From the NCBI GenBank assembly GCA_013331265.1, contig DUGS01000113.1:1-9410 (forward strand): a DNA stretch of 9,410 nucleotides. The letters are read 5' to 3'. Shown here one piece after another: positions 1-5,831 of this stretch. A program made the translations under genes and the position numbers. This stretch comes from Methanosarcina sp. GTDB lineage: Archaea; Halobacteriota; Methanosarcinia; Methanosarcinales; Methanosarcinaceae. The notes beneath the pieces were generated by a model. That model had not been told where the DNA came from and made no database searches. It worked only from the letters and a program-made list of their open reading frames with translations. Numbering within the stretch: position 1 is the stretch's first letter; every line of letters begins with the position of its first letter.

Positions 1-17
1 GGTTTTACGCTTCTTCC

Positions 18-29
18 TATAAAATATAC
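18..29 (+). promoter_or_regulatory. Putative TATA box of the repressor operon
   Basis: TATAAAATATAC is the best archaeal TATA-like match upstream of the repressor. A start site about 25 bases downstream would lie near 50, just before the doubled palindrome at 60-103. A second AT-rich candidate (AAGTATATGG, 56-65) runs into the operator itself. Which one is used cannot be decided from sequence. Confidence 0.4.
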
Positions 30-59
30 ATTTGTTTTTGAAAGCGATAATTCTAAGTA

Positions 60-103
60 TATGGAAAGTTTACTTAACATAAATGGAAAGTAAACTTTCC
101 ATA
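60..103. promoter_or_regulatory. Doubled palindromic operator before the XRE repressor gene
   Basis: Two copies of one palindromic site lie 22 bases apart, about two helical turns. The first is ATGGAAAGT-TT-ACTT at 61-75. The second is ATGGAAAGT-AA-ACTTTCCAT at 83-102 and is a perfect 9-base inverted repeat around two bases. The outer arms TATGGAAAGTTTA (60-72) and TAAACTTTCCATA (91-103) form a perfect 13-base inverted repeat. XRE repressors of this kind bind such palindromes as dimers and often repress their own gene, so autoregulation is the natural inference. Confidence 0.65.
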
Positions 104-104
104 A

Positions 105-110
105 GGGGAG
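105..110 (+). promoter_or_regulatory. Shine-Dalgarno site that fixes the TTG start of the repressor
   Basis: GGGGAG ends eight bases before TTG 119. The in-frame ATG at 83 has no such site and lies inside the operator palindrome, so translation is placed at the TTG. Confidence 0.65.
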
Positions 111-118
111 ATACCAGT

Positions 119-331
119 TTGAAAAATAGGCTGGAAATGTTAAGAAAACAGAAAGGAATCAAGCAGGAAGAACTCGCTGAAGCACTGGAAGTCTCCAGAC
201 AGACAATAGGTTCTCTGGAAAATGGGCGGTATAATCCGTCTATTATTTTAGCATTTAAAATTGCCAGATATTTTAACACTACAATTGAAGAAATTTTTAT
301 TTATGAGGAGGGAAACAATGATACAAATTAA
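119..331 (+). CDS. XRE/Cro-family helix-turn-helix repressor, YozG-like
   Basis: Small DNA-binding protein of 70 residues, the usual length for single-domain YozG-like XRE regulators. The helix-turn-helix spans about residues 5-58: QEELAEAL (16-23) is the first helix of the motif and SRQTIGSLENGRYNP (26-40) carries the recognition helix and the conserved ENGRYNPS turn. It ends in the family-typical IEEIFIYEE. The start is placed at TTG because of the SD at 105-110 and because family members begin at this point (KNRLEMLR); an ATG at 83 would add 12 residues encoded inside the operator. The gene overlaps the next one by 14 bases, so the two are almost certainly co-transcribed and coupled. Family knowledge suggests it represses its own operon, probably through the doubled palindrome just upstream. 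The inducing signal is unknown. Confidence 0.9.
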   Translation: MKNRLEMLRKQKGIKQEELAEALEVSRQTIGSLENGRYNPSIILAFKIARYFNTTIEEIFIYEEGNNDTN

Positions 332-743
332 TGGTAAAGTTAGGAATTATATCCTGGTCGGGATAAGTGCAGGAATTATTGTAGGATGCTTATTTGCCGT
401 TAAATTATATGGCAGGGATACCTGGGTTATTGTTTCACTTACTATAGCATTACTGATGTTCGGAAGTTCAGTTGATAATATTTTGGAACATTTCTCAATT
501 AAGGAATCCATAGAAGCGAAGAAACAACTTGAAATTGAAATGAAAGACGAAAGAAATTCTTTCATCAGGGAAAAAGCCGGGTCCAAAACAAATCTATATA
601 TGCTGTATCTAAATACTGCTATCACACTTATATTGAGTTTCATGGGCGTGGAATTATGGATGATTTGCCTTTTCGGTTTCTTAATTCTGGCTCAGGGAAT
701 TTTATCTATCAGCTTATATAATTATTATGATAATAGATATTGA
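318..743 (+). CDS. DUF2178-like membrane protein, partner of the repressor
   Basis: Predicted integral membrane protein of 141 residues. The start at ATG 318 follows a strong SD (GGAGGG, 307-312) inside the end of the repressor gene; an upstream ATG at 261 lies deep in that gene and is unlikely. Hydrophobic segments are seen at about residues 11-29, 35-50, 99-110 and 113-135, giving roughly four membrane passes. Between the second and third lies a charged stretch with KDERNSFIREKAG (76-88), the DER...I..KAG signature I associate with DUF2178-type proteins that sit beside YozG-like repressors. The biochemical function is unknown; the conserved pairing suggests a membrane partner or sensor for the repressor, which is inference. 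The gene ends four bases before a strong stem-loop. Confidence 0.8.
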   Translation: MIQINGKVRNYILVGISAGIIVGCLFAVKLYGRDTWVIVSLTIALLMFGSSVDNILEHFSIKESIEAKKQLEIEMKDERNSFIREKAGSKTNLYMLYLNTAITLILSFMGVELWMICLFGFLILAQGILSISLYNYYDNRY

Positions 744-747
744 TTAA

Positions 748-764
748 AGGGTAGAGTATACCCT
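748..764. terminator. Stem-loop terminator, probably bidirectional
   Basis: AGGGTA (748-753) and TACCCT (759-764) form a perfect six-base stem with a five-base loop, starting four bases after the DUF2178-like gene. A long pyrimidine- and T-rich tract follows (765-835). On the minus strand the same hairpin is followed by TTTAAT and lies past the end of the small gene at 815-1045, so it could serve both convergent genes. Confidence 0.6.
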
Positions 765-814
765 GTATCTATCTCTTAACCTCTCTACCTATTTCCTTCC
801 TTATCTTTTTTGCT

Positions 815-1045
815 TTATGCTTTTTCTTTTTTAGATAAGCAATTCAAAACTATTACGAACGTGGATATGAATATTATAGCAATTATTGCCATATTCGTGG
901 GGCTGCCTATAGCTGTACTGACAAAAGGGCTGACAACAGAATAAGACGCGTTACGCAGCCCGTAGTAAGCCGATTCCAGAATAACTGCTATAAGTGATAT
1001 TAAACCAGCTATCAGAAAACTGCGGATTATGGTGTCAAGTTTCAT
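815..1045 (-). CDS. Small two-helix membrane protein, family not recognised
   Basis: A 76-residue protein with two clear hydrophobic segments, about residues 9-24 (FLIAGLISLIAVIL region) and 52-69 (MAIIAIIFISTFVIVL), joined by a polar loop rich in Ser, Tyr and Asn. It ends in the basic tail SKKEKA. Positive charges at both ends suggest a hairpin in the membrane. The ATG at 1045 has only a poor SD (AGATGAT), but a good minus-strand TATA box lies at 1076-1083, which would give a transcript with a leader of about ten bases. Tail-to-tail with the DUF2178-like gene across a shared terminator. I do not recognise the family; the case for a real gene rests on promoter position, two convincing helices and orderly context. 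Confidence 0.55.
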   Translation of the reverse strand: MKLDTIIRSFLIAGLISLIAVILESAYYGLRNASYSVVSPFVSTAIGSPTNMAIIAIIFISTFVIVLNCLSKKEKA

Positions 1046-1075
1046 TATTAATCATCTTTTAGAAATGCATCCTGA

Positions 1076-1083
1076 CATATAAA
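1076..1083 (-). promoter_or_regulatory. TATA box for the small membrane protein gene
   Basis: On the minus strand the sequence reads TTTATATG, preceded by an A/T-rich 14-base palindrome (AAATAAATTTATTT, 1081-1094). A start about 25 bases downstream falls near 1055, some ten bases before the ATG at 1045. Confidence 0.5.
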
Positions 1084-1096
1084 TAAATTTATTTCA

Positions 1097-1165
1097 CCCG
1101 AGTCCCGTCTCGCCCGAGTTTCGCTTCGGGAGCACGAGGTCTGTTTCGCTTCGCTCAAGCAGACT
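1097..1165 (+). repeat. GC-rich double-hairpin repeat, module 1
   Basis: The sequence begins with a degenerate CCCGAG unit (1097-1112). Hairpin 1 follows: CCCGA (1113-1117) pairs with TCGGG (1126-1130). Hairpin 2 is GTCTGTTT (1139-1146) pairing with AAGCAGAC (1157-1164), eight pairs including one G-T. The same two-hairpin order recurs at 5163-5215. The module is far richer in GC than its surroundings. Confidence 0.65.
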
Positions 1166-1188
1166 AATTTATAGATTTTAGTAGTTAG

Positions 1189-1243
1189 TTTCGCTTCGGG
1201 AGTCCGCGGTCCGTTTCACTCGCTTCGCTCGTTCAAGAGAACT
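1189..1243 (+). repeat. GC-rich hairpin repeat, degenerate module 2
   Basis: GTTTCGCTTCGGGAG repeats bases 1118-1132 exactly. The 5' half of hairpin 1 (CCCGA) is missing, and hairpin 2 (1209-1216 with 1235-1242) has two mismatches and a longer loop. It appears to be a decayed copy of module 1, only 24 bases after it. Confidence 0.6.
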
Positions 1244-1254
1244 AAAAAATGATG

Positions 1255-1331
1255 AATTATAAATCTTCTGACCAATACAACCTTATTAGCTATAACTAAC
1301 TGTTCTTGTTCCGCTCTCCTGCGTCGAGCGG
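1255..1331 (+). repeat. Composite intergenic repeat, copy 1
   Basis: A 32-base block (1255-1286) ending in TACAACCTTAT matches 5105-5136 at 26 of 32 positions by eye. After 16 bases comes TTCTTGTTCCGCTC (1303-1316), which matches TTTTTGTACCGCCC at 5152-5165 after a 15-base spacer. It then forms a perfect six-base hairpin, CCGCTC (1311-1316) with GAGCGG (1326-1331). Shared order, spacing and orientation indicate common descent with the second copy. Confidence 0.6.
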
Positions 1332-1338
1332 CCTTTCC

Positions 1339-1466
1339 CTAAAAGAAGGACGAAGAAATAAAGCCAACAAATACGATATGGTAATCTGTGGTGATGCCAA
1401 AAAGCCGAATCAAATTATACCTGAAAAATACTCCTCGTAATTTAGTTTCATTAATTTATCTGCCAT
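1339..1466 (-). pseudogene. Frameshifted 42-residue reading frame behind a strong SD
   Basis: On the minus strand, AAAGGAG (1473-1479) lies six bases before ATG 1466. The frame reads MADKLMKLNYEEYFSGII and stops at TGA 1410-1412. If one T is added to the TTTTT run just after codon 12, it instead continues as EEYFFRYNLIRLFGITTD and on to FISSSFF, stopping at TAG 1339-1341 after 42 residues. The joined product has a charged N-terminus and a hydrophobic C-terminal third, plausible for a small membrane-associated peptide. A one-base loss in a T6 run would be a typical lesion or sequencing error; a programmed shift is less likely because the slippery site is poor. I do not recognise the protein. 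The SD is the strongest evidence that it was once translated. Confidence 0.35.
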
Positions 1467-1509
1467 TTTAAGCTCCTTTCTCTTGTTTCTGTCTTCTTTT
1501 GGGGCAGAA

Positions 1510-1528
1510 CCGCCATACAAGCTGGCGG
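1510..1528. other. Stem-loop in the intergenic leader region
   Basis: CCGCCA (1510-1515) and TGGCGG (1523-1528) pair perfectly around a seven-base loop. GAAC (1507-1510) and GTTC (1533-1536) could extend or replace the outer pairs with a bulge. On the minus strand it lies in the leader of the frameshifted frame; on the plus strand it lies about 120 bases before the amidotransferase gene. Role unknown. Confidence 0.4.
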
Positions 1529-1649
1529 GGGCGTTCTATGTTTACTGTTTATCGAAAAATGCTTTCAGGGGATAAGGAAGTAATTTCTGATCTGGTGGCG
1601 AGAATGGAAAACTCTAAAAGTTAATTCGCCGAAGTTAAACTGATCTCTC

Positions 1650-2354
1650 ATGAAAATCCATGTCCTCCAGCACTCTGCCCTTAATACCCTCGGCAGCATA
1701 GAAGAATATGCCGGAATCAAAAGCTGCCCTCTCGAGTCGACCCGCTTTTATGAATCCAAAAACCCGCCTTCGCTTGGCTCCTTTGACCTCCTTATCATTA
1801 TGGGCGGTCCTATGGGAATTTACGATTATGAAGAAAATCCCTGGTTAAGAGACGAAAAAGCCTTCATAGAAAAGGCAATCAAAGCAGGAAAGTCAGTTTT
1901 AGGGATCTGCCTCGGTGCCCAGTTACTTGCCGATGTGCTCGGCGCGCGCGTATATGAAAACGGGCACAGGGAAATGGGCTGGTTTCCCGTAAAGGCGGTC
2001 CGGACTGAGGAAAATAAACCTGAATTTCTCAAAGGGCTGCCGGAAGAAATTACAGTCTTTCACTGGCACTCAAGAACATTTGACCTTCCTGAAGGGGTTT
2101 TACATCTTTTCCGGAGCGAAGGATGTGAGAATCAGGGGTTTATTTACGGCGGCAGGGTTGTAGCCCTCCAGTTTCATCCCGAAGCTACGGATGAAAGAAT
2201 TAAAACCATGATAGTGCGGTTCGGGCCTGGAACTGGAGATGAGCCTTTTGTCCAGAAAAAAGAAGAGATGCTCGGACAGAATGATTATCTGGCCAGCACG
2301 AAAGAATTTATGTTCACGGTGCTGGACAGGTTTGAAATAATTACACCATCTTAA
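1650..2354 (+). CDS. Class I glutamine amidotransferase-like protein
   Basis: Predicted cytoplasmic enzyme of 234 residues with a stand-alone class I glutamine amidotransferase (GATase) fold. MGGPMGIYDY (51-60) is the oxyanion-strand region. GICLGAQ (85-91) carries the nucleophile Cys87. FHWHSRTFDLP (137-147) is typical of COG0518-type amidotransferases, and QFHPE (174-178) supplies His176 and Glu178, completing the Cys-His-Glu triad. The family hydrolyses glutamine or acts on gamma-glutamyl compounds and passes ammonia to a partner; no synthetase domain or partner gene is visible here, so the substrate is unknown. The start at ATG 1650 has no GGAGG, but TGATC four bases upstream can pair with the part of the 16S tail beyond the usual core. 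Residues after about 190 form a tail without recognisable motif. It converges on the MprF-like gene with only 17 bases between stops. Confidence 0.88.
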   Translation: MKIHVLQHSALNTLGSIEEYAGIKSCPLESTRFYESKNPPSLGSFDLLIIMGGPMGIYDYEENPWLRDEKAFIEKAIKAGKSVLGICLGAQLLADVLGARVYENGHREMGWFPVKAVRTEENKPEFLKGLPEEITVFHWHSRTFDLPEGVLHLFRSEGCENQGFIYGGRVVALQFHPEATDERIKTMIVRFGPGTGDEPFVQKKEEMLGQNDYLASTKEFMFTVLDRFEIITPS

Positions 2355-2371
2355 ATGACGTCTTTACATCC

Positions 2372-4954
2372 TTAAAAGAGGTCTTTAAAAGGGTCTTTCA
2401 CCCCTGAGATGAGGGTTGCAATATCTTTCAGAGCAAGGCTCTTTTTAAGCCCTGTGGGGAGAGCAATGTATTTCGGGCTCCATACAGGGTTAAACTTTTC
2501 CTTGAAATCCCGCAGGCCTTTATAGTTATAAATATAGTCGCCGTTGGCAAATATCAGAGACCCTACTTTATGCCAGAGAGGGGCAAACTGCCTGTTCTCA
2601 AGGCCTGAAAGTGGAGCCATCCCAAGGGAAAAACGTTTGTATCCGTTTTCTTTTCCCCAGGCCATCAGTTTGACAAAAAGGTACTCCATAGTCCTGTCAG
2701 GAGCAGTGGAACCGTAGCGCATGAGGTCGACACTGAGTTCTTCTCCGTCTCCTCCTGCCCAGAGGTTTGCAAAGGCAACGATTTCCTCGTCATTTCTAAC
2801 AAGGGCAAGAGGGAAATTGCTCAGGTATTTTTCGTCAAAAAAACCCACTGAGAATCTCATTTCTTTTCCGGTTTTTATCTCCAGCCAGGCATCCGAGACT
2901 TTTTTAAGCTCAGGAATAAGAGCGGTTACCTCTTCAGGAGGGACTATTTCAAACCTGTAACCTTTTTTTTCCACATTTCTAACAGTATAGCGTAAGTCTT
3001 TGCCTGCGCTGCCTTCCAGAGTAAATGATTCCAGGGGTACTTTGGCATCTTCTCCGATCTTAATTAGAGTCAGGCCGAGGTCAAGGTAAATTGGAATATA
3101 TTTTTCGCTTATTTCGTAGAAAACGGCTCTTCCCTGATGCAGCTTGCTCATTTCATAAAAGTCCCAGATAAGCTCTTTTATCTGGTCACTCTGTCCGACA
3201 GGGTCTCCCATTGCAATCCAGCTTTTTCCCGAGACTCCGTACATCAAAAAAGCTTTTTTTATATCGTCGAAAAGCAGATATTTGTCACCTGTAAACGCCA
3301 GGTTGCCCCAGGTTTCCTGACTGTCCTTTACAATCGCTTTTGCAAGCTCAATTTCATCGTTTCCCGGGAGATGTATGTCTTTTGAAAAGGGGCTCAGCAT
3401 CTTCGTGATTCCGAGGACAAGCAGGATGAAGAAAATTCCTACTACGGCTCTTAAAAAGCTTGAAGCCTGGGAATTAACACCGAACTGCCACCAGAGCTCG
3501 TTTGAATACTCAACATTTCGATATGAGAAGAACCCGAGCCAGACAAAGCTCACGAGCACCAGAATTATTGCAATTATATTTTCCCTGCTAAATGACTGGT
3601 GCAAAAGCGAGGATTTCCTGTAAAAGTGTTTCCTTGATGGTAACAGTAGAACAAACATTGTAAAAAGTACTGCAGCTTCATGATAATCAAAGTCTTTAAG
3701 GAGGGCAAAGACTCCTCCCAGTAAAAGGACTATGAGGGAGATTACATAAGCCCCGTCGATCCTATTCCAGAGCCCATTTGCCAGAAGCAGGAGCAGTACG
3801 CCTATTATGCTTCCAAAAAGCCTTGATGCCTCAATGAGCGGAAGAGGTACGATGTAAGCGGTTTCGTGAAGGAATCTGGGGTCTGAAGGCAGGGCTCCGG
3901 AAAAGAGGAGGGTAATACCACCTAAAAATATTAAAACAGAATATACCTGAGGGGTTATTTCCGATAGACTGGAATAGGTGACCTTTCCGGCTTTTTTAAG
4001 AAACTCTTTTTTTGATTCGAATTCGTGGTATATAAGGGTCAGGAACCCAAGAAGGAACGGGACAAAATAGTAAATAAGCCTGAAGGTTACAAGAGCTCCT
4101 ATTATGTCCACAGTGCCGAAGTAAGGTTCCAGCAGGAACAGCATTATAGTTTCAAAAACAACAAGTCCACCAGGGACAGTGCTTATTAGTCCTATCAATT
4201 GTGCCAGTGCAAAGAATACGAGCACATGCAGCAGGGTAAGCTGGGAGTTTGAGGGCAGGAGAAGATATATAATACTTCCAGGAAGCAGGTAGTCCGCTGA
4301 GGACAATACGAGCTGCATGAAAGCAATTTTTGGCTCAGGGACCCTTATCTTATACCCTTTTACTTCAAGGCCCCTTTTATGGAATGAAAAATAAAAATAA
4401 GCAGCAAGAAGCAGCAGTAACAGAATTCCAACTAGATTCAGGGAAACCGGGATCTCAGGCGTATATTCCGACGGTTTCAGGGGATAAAATGTGAAAAGCA
4501 AGCCTGCAATAAAACAAAATCCTACCCAGAAGGTAGAGATGCAGAAAACTATGATTTCCCAGATCTGAGCCAGGCTCAACCCGTACCCCGAATATAACCT
4601 GTAACGGAGAGCGCCTCCTGTCAAGAAATTAAAGCCCGCAGTGTAGCTGATGGACGTGCTGATAAAAGAGGTCCTGGCAATCTGTTTGTAAGGCAGGGTT
4701 TTATTGATATGGTGGGCTGCAAGGTAATCATATCCGGTTAAGGCAGTATAGCTAAAAGAAGTTAATATGACAGCGATAACTAAGTGGCTTAAGGGAACAC
4801 TGGCTATACTTTTCAGGACGTAGCTCAGGCCCAAATGGTGTATCTGCTGATCCAGGGTCCATAAAGCCAGGGCAAATATGATTACCGGTAAGAGATAACT
4901 GACAAGCCTCTTTAATTTAAGGGCTTTTTCCTGTATAGTACCGTTTTCTTTCAT
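2372..4954 (-). CDS. mprF: MprF-type bifunctional lipid aminoacyltransferase and flippase
   Basis: Large membrane protein of 860 residues, about the length of bacterial MprF. The N-terminal part (about 15-520) has many membrane helices and the flippase-domain hallmarks GGALRYRLYSGYGLS (113-127) and PGGLVVFET (261-269). The C-terminal part (about 545-860) is the DUF2156/GNAT-like catalytic domain, with GDKYLLF (556-562), GDPVG (583-587), ELSVDLMRYGS (739-749) and the terminal IYNYKGLRDFKEKFNPVW (808-825). In bacteria this enzyme moves an amino acid, usually lysine or alanine, from aminoacyl-tRNA to phosphatidylglycerol and flips the product outward, reducing negative surface charge and giving resistance to cationic peptides. 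In an archaeon the acceptor would be archaetidylglycerol, which is inference. Both domains look complete. The ATG start has only a weak SD. The gene is monocistronic by context, with a leader that carries an intergenic repeat upstream of its promoter. Confidence 0.88.
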   Translation of the reverse strand: MKENGTIQEKALKLKRLVSYLLPVIIFALALWTLDQQIHHLGLSYVLKSIASVPLSHLVIAVILTSFSYTALTGYDYLAAHHINKTLPYKQIARTSFISTSISYTAGFNFLTGGALRYRLYSGYGLSLAQIWEIIVFCISTFWVGFCFIAGLLFTFYPLKPSEYTPEIPVSLNLVGILLLLLLAAYFYFSFHKRGLEVKGYKIRVPEPKIAFMQLVLSSADYLLPGSIIYLLLPSNSQLTLLHVLVFFALAQLIGLISTVPGGLVVFETIMLFLLEPYFGTVDIIGALVTFRLIYYFVPFLLGFLTLIYHEFESKKEFLKKAGKVTYSSLSEITPQVYSVLIFLGGITLLFSGALPSDPRFLHETAYIVPLPLIEASRLFGSIIGVLLLLLANGLWNRIDGAYVISLIVLLLGGVFALLKDFDYHEAAVLFTMFVLLLPSRKHFYRKSSLLHQSFSRENIIAIILVLVSFVWLGFFSYRNVEYSNELWWQFGVNSQASSFLRAVVGIFFILLVLGITKMLSPFSKDIHLPGNDEIELAKAIVKDSQETWGNLAFTGDKYLLFDDIKKAFLMYGVSGKSWIAMGDPVGQSDQIKELIWDFYEMSKLHQGRAVFYEISEKYIPIYLDLGLTLIKIGEDAKVPLESFTLEGSAGKDLRYTVRNVEKKGYRFEIVPPEEVTALIPELKKVSDAWLEIKTGKEMRFSVGFFDEKYLSNFPLALVRNDEEIVAFANLWAGGDGEELSVDLMRYGSTAPDRTMEYLFVKLMAWGKENGYKRFSLGMAPLSGLENRQFAPLWHKVGSLIFANGDYIYNYKGLRDFKEKFNPVWSPKYIALPTGLKKSLALKDIATLISGVKDPFKDLF

Positions 4955-5054
4955 CAGGATCGAATATCCTTTTATTGTTGGATCAGAATTCAGTTCAGAT
5001 TATGAATTGGAGTTAAATATTAAAAATTTCTAATGTTGAACCTATTCATTTAAA

Positions 5055-5070
5055 GTAAATATATTTTTTG
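5055..5070 (-). promoter_or_regulatory. Putative TATA box of the MprF-like gene
   Basis: The minus strand reads CAAAAAATATATTTAC. A start about 25 bases on would lie near 5035, giving a leader of roughly 80 bases. A second AT-rich candidate (TTTTTAATATTTA, about 5014-5026) cannot be excluded. Confidence 0.35.
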
Positions 5071-5104
5071 TCAGTTAGCTGCCTGTTAGCTTTCTATGGG
5101 GTCC

Positions 5105-5215
5105 AATTACAAATTCTCTCACCCGTACAACCTTATCACTGAATTATTTTATTTTTGTACCGCCCGAATCGCGCCTCGGGAGTACGCAGTTCTTTTCTCC
5201 GCGCTCAAGAGGACT
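5105..5215 (+). repeat. Composite intergenic repeat, copy 2, with double hairpin
   Basis: The 32-base block 5105-5136 ends in TACAACCTTAT like copy 1, followed at 5152 by TTTTTGTACCGCCC. Hairpin 1 pairs CCCGA (5163-5167) with TCGGG (5176-5180). Hairpin 2 pairs GTTCTTTT (5189-5196) with AAGAGGAC (5207-5214), extended by an A-T pair (5188 with 5215). Against hairpin 2 of module 1, both strands have changed at two stem positions so that pairing is kept. Confidence 0.65.
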
Positions 5216-5320
5216 TACTTAAAAACGCTGTATATATAGGCGAAGGAGAGTTGCTTTTCATTGAAATACTTTTTCCGTAGATGCATAGCTGGATAGATGT
5301 CTGGTCCTGCGAGGGATATA

Positions 5321-5812
5321 TTAATCCAAAATGAATGGACCCATAAGGGCGAGAACGAAAACAAGTATTCCAGCTGTAAGAAAAATAATCTCTTTTATTG
5401 TAAGGGGTTTTTCAGGAAGTTCGGGAGATTTTTCTTTCCAGTAAACGTTAAGGGAATTTAAAACCGGAATAAATGAAAGAAAAGAGAGATGGGCAAGCAG
5501 CCAGATTGGTTCCTTCCATATGGTAGTCGTATTTATCCATATCCAGAAAATTATGAGAATTGCTGTTGGATAATTGACATGGTGACCTTCTTTTTTGAGC
5601 ATGTCCGAGAACCTGTCAAATAATGAAGACATAAATAAAGGCATTAAGAACGTTCTCCAGAAAGGCGAAACATCAAGATTATCTTTTTCTTTAAAAAATT
5701 TCCAGCTTTTATAATTCCAGTAGAACTCATAAAATCCCATTGATGCTATAGAAAAAAGTGCAAATTTCCAAACCGAAAGTGCTCTGGAATAATTCTTTTC
5801 ATTATCAGTCAT
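5321..5812 (-). CDS. DUF4234-like membrane protein, second tandem paralogue
   Basis: Integral membrane protein of 163 residues and unknown function. The N-terminal unit VWKFALFSIASMGFYEFYWNYKSW (14-37) resembles the DUF4234 pattern of a helix with G.Y..YW.Y.. at its end, the best family guess. Further hydrophobic stretches lie at about 52-66, 83-98, 102-122 and 141-161, giving four or five passes. KSWKFFKEKDNLDVSPFWR (35-53) and LNVYWKEKSPELPEK (121-135) are the best conserved stretches shared with the upstream paralogue. The start at ATG 5812 follows a modest SD (TAGAG) placed as in the paralogue (GTTATT before ATG). It lies 19 bases after that gene, so the two form an operon made by tandem duplication. 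Confidence 0.75.
   Translation of the reverse strand: MTDNEKNYSRALSVWKFALFSIASMGFYEFYWNYKSWKFFKEKDNLDVSPFWRTFLMPLFMSSLFDRFSDMLKKEGHHVNYPTAILIIFWIWINTTTIWKEPIWLLAHLSFLSFIPVLNSLNVYWKEKSPELPEKPLTIKEIIFLTAGILVFVLALMGPFILD
5673..5722. repeat. 50-base exact repeat, copy in the second paralogue
   Basis: It is identical to 6187-6236, same orientation. On the minus strand it encodes the YWNYKSWKFFKEKDNL region. Exact identity over 50 bases within genes that are about 65% identical as proteins suggests recent gene conversion or strong local constraint. Confidence 0.75.
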
Positions 5813-5831
5813 AATAACTCTAACCTGATTT

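Larger units (their letters stand above)
1046..1649. other. 604-base gene-poor region with GC-rich repeats
   Basis: From left to right it holds the TATA box of the small membrane gene, three GC-rich hairpin modules (1097-1331), a frameshifted short reading frame on the minus strand (1339-1466), and the leader of the glutamine amidotransferase gene with a stem-loop at 1510-1528. No intact gene longer than about 30 codons was found. Confidence 0.7.
4955..5320. other. 366-base intergenic region before the MprF-like gene
   Basis: It holds the leader and putative promoter of the MprF-like gene (4955-5070), the second composite repeat (5105-5215), and the 3' flank of the tandem membrane-protein operon. 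On the minus strand GCGTTTTTAAG (5219-5229) gives a T-run that could help terminate that operon. No coding sequence was seen. Confidence 0.6.

Noticed and set aside
83..118. ATG at 83 as start of the XRE repressor
   Set aside because: It lacks an SD, lies inside the operator palindrome and adds 12 residues not typical of the family. TTG 119 has a good SD.
1097..1331. CRISPR array or terminator cluster
   Set aside because: The units differ in length and sequence, there are no unique spacers of even length, and no cas genes are nearby. The hairpin repeats fit an intergenic element better.
1538..1624. Plus-strand frame MFTVYRKMLSGDKEVISDLVARMENSKS (28 codons)
   Set aside because: The peptide is plausible-looking, but there is no SD and no recognisable family, and it is too short to support. 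It may be the tail of a lost gene.
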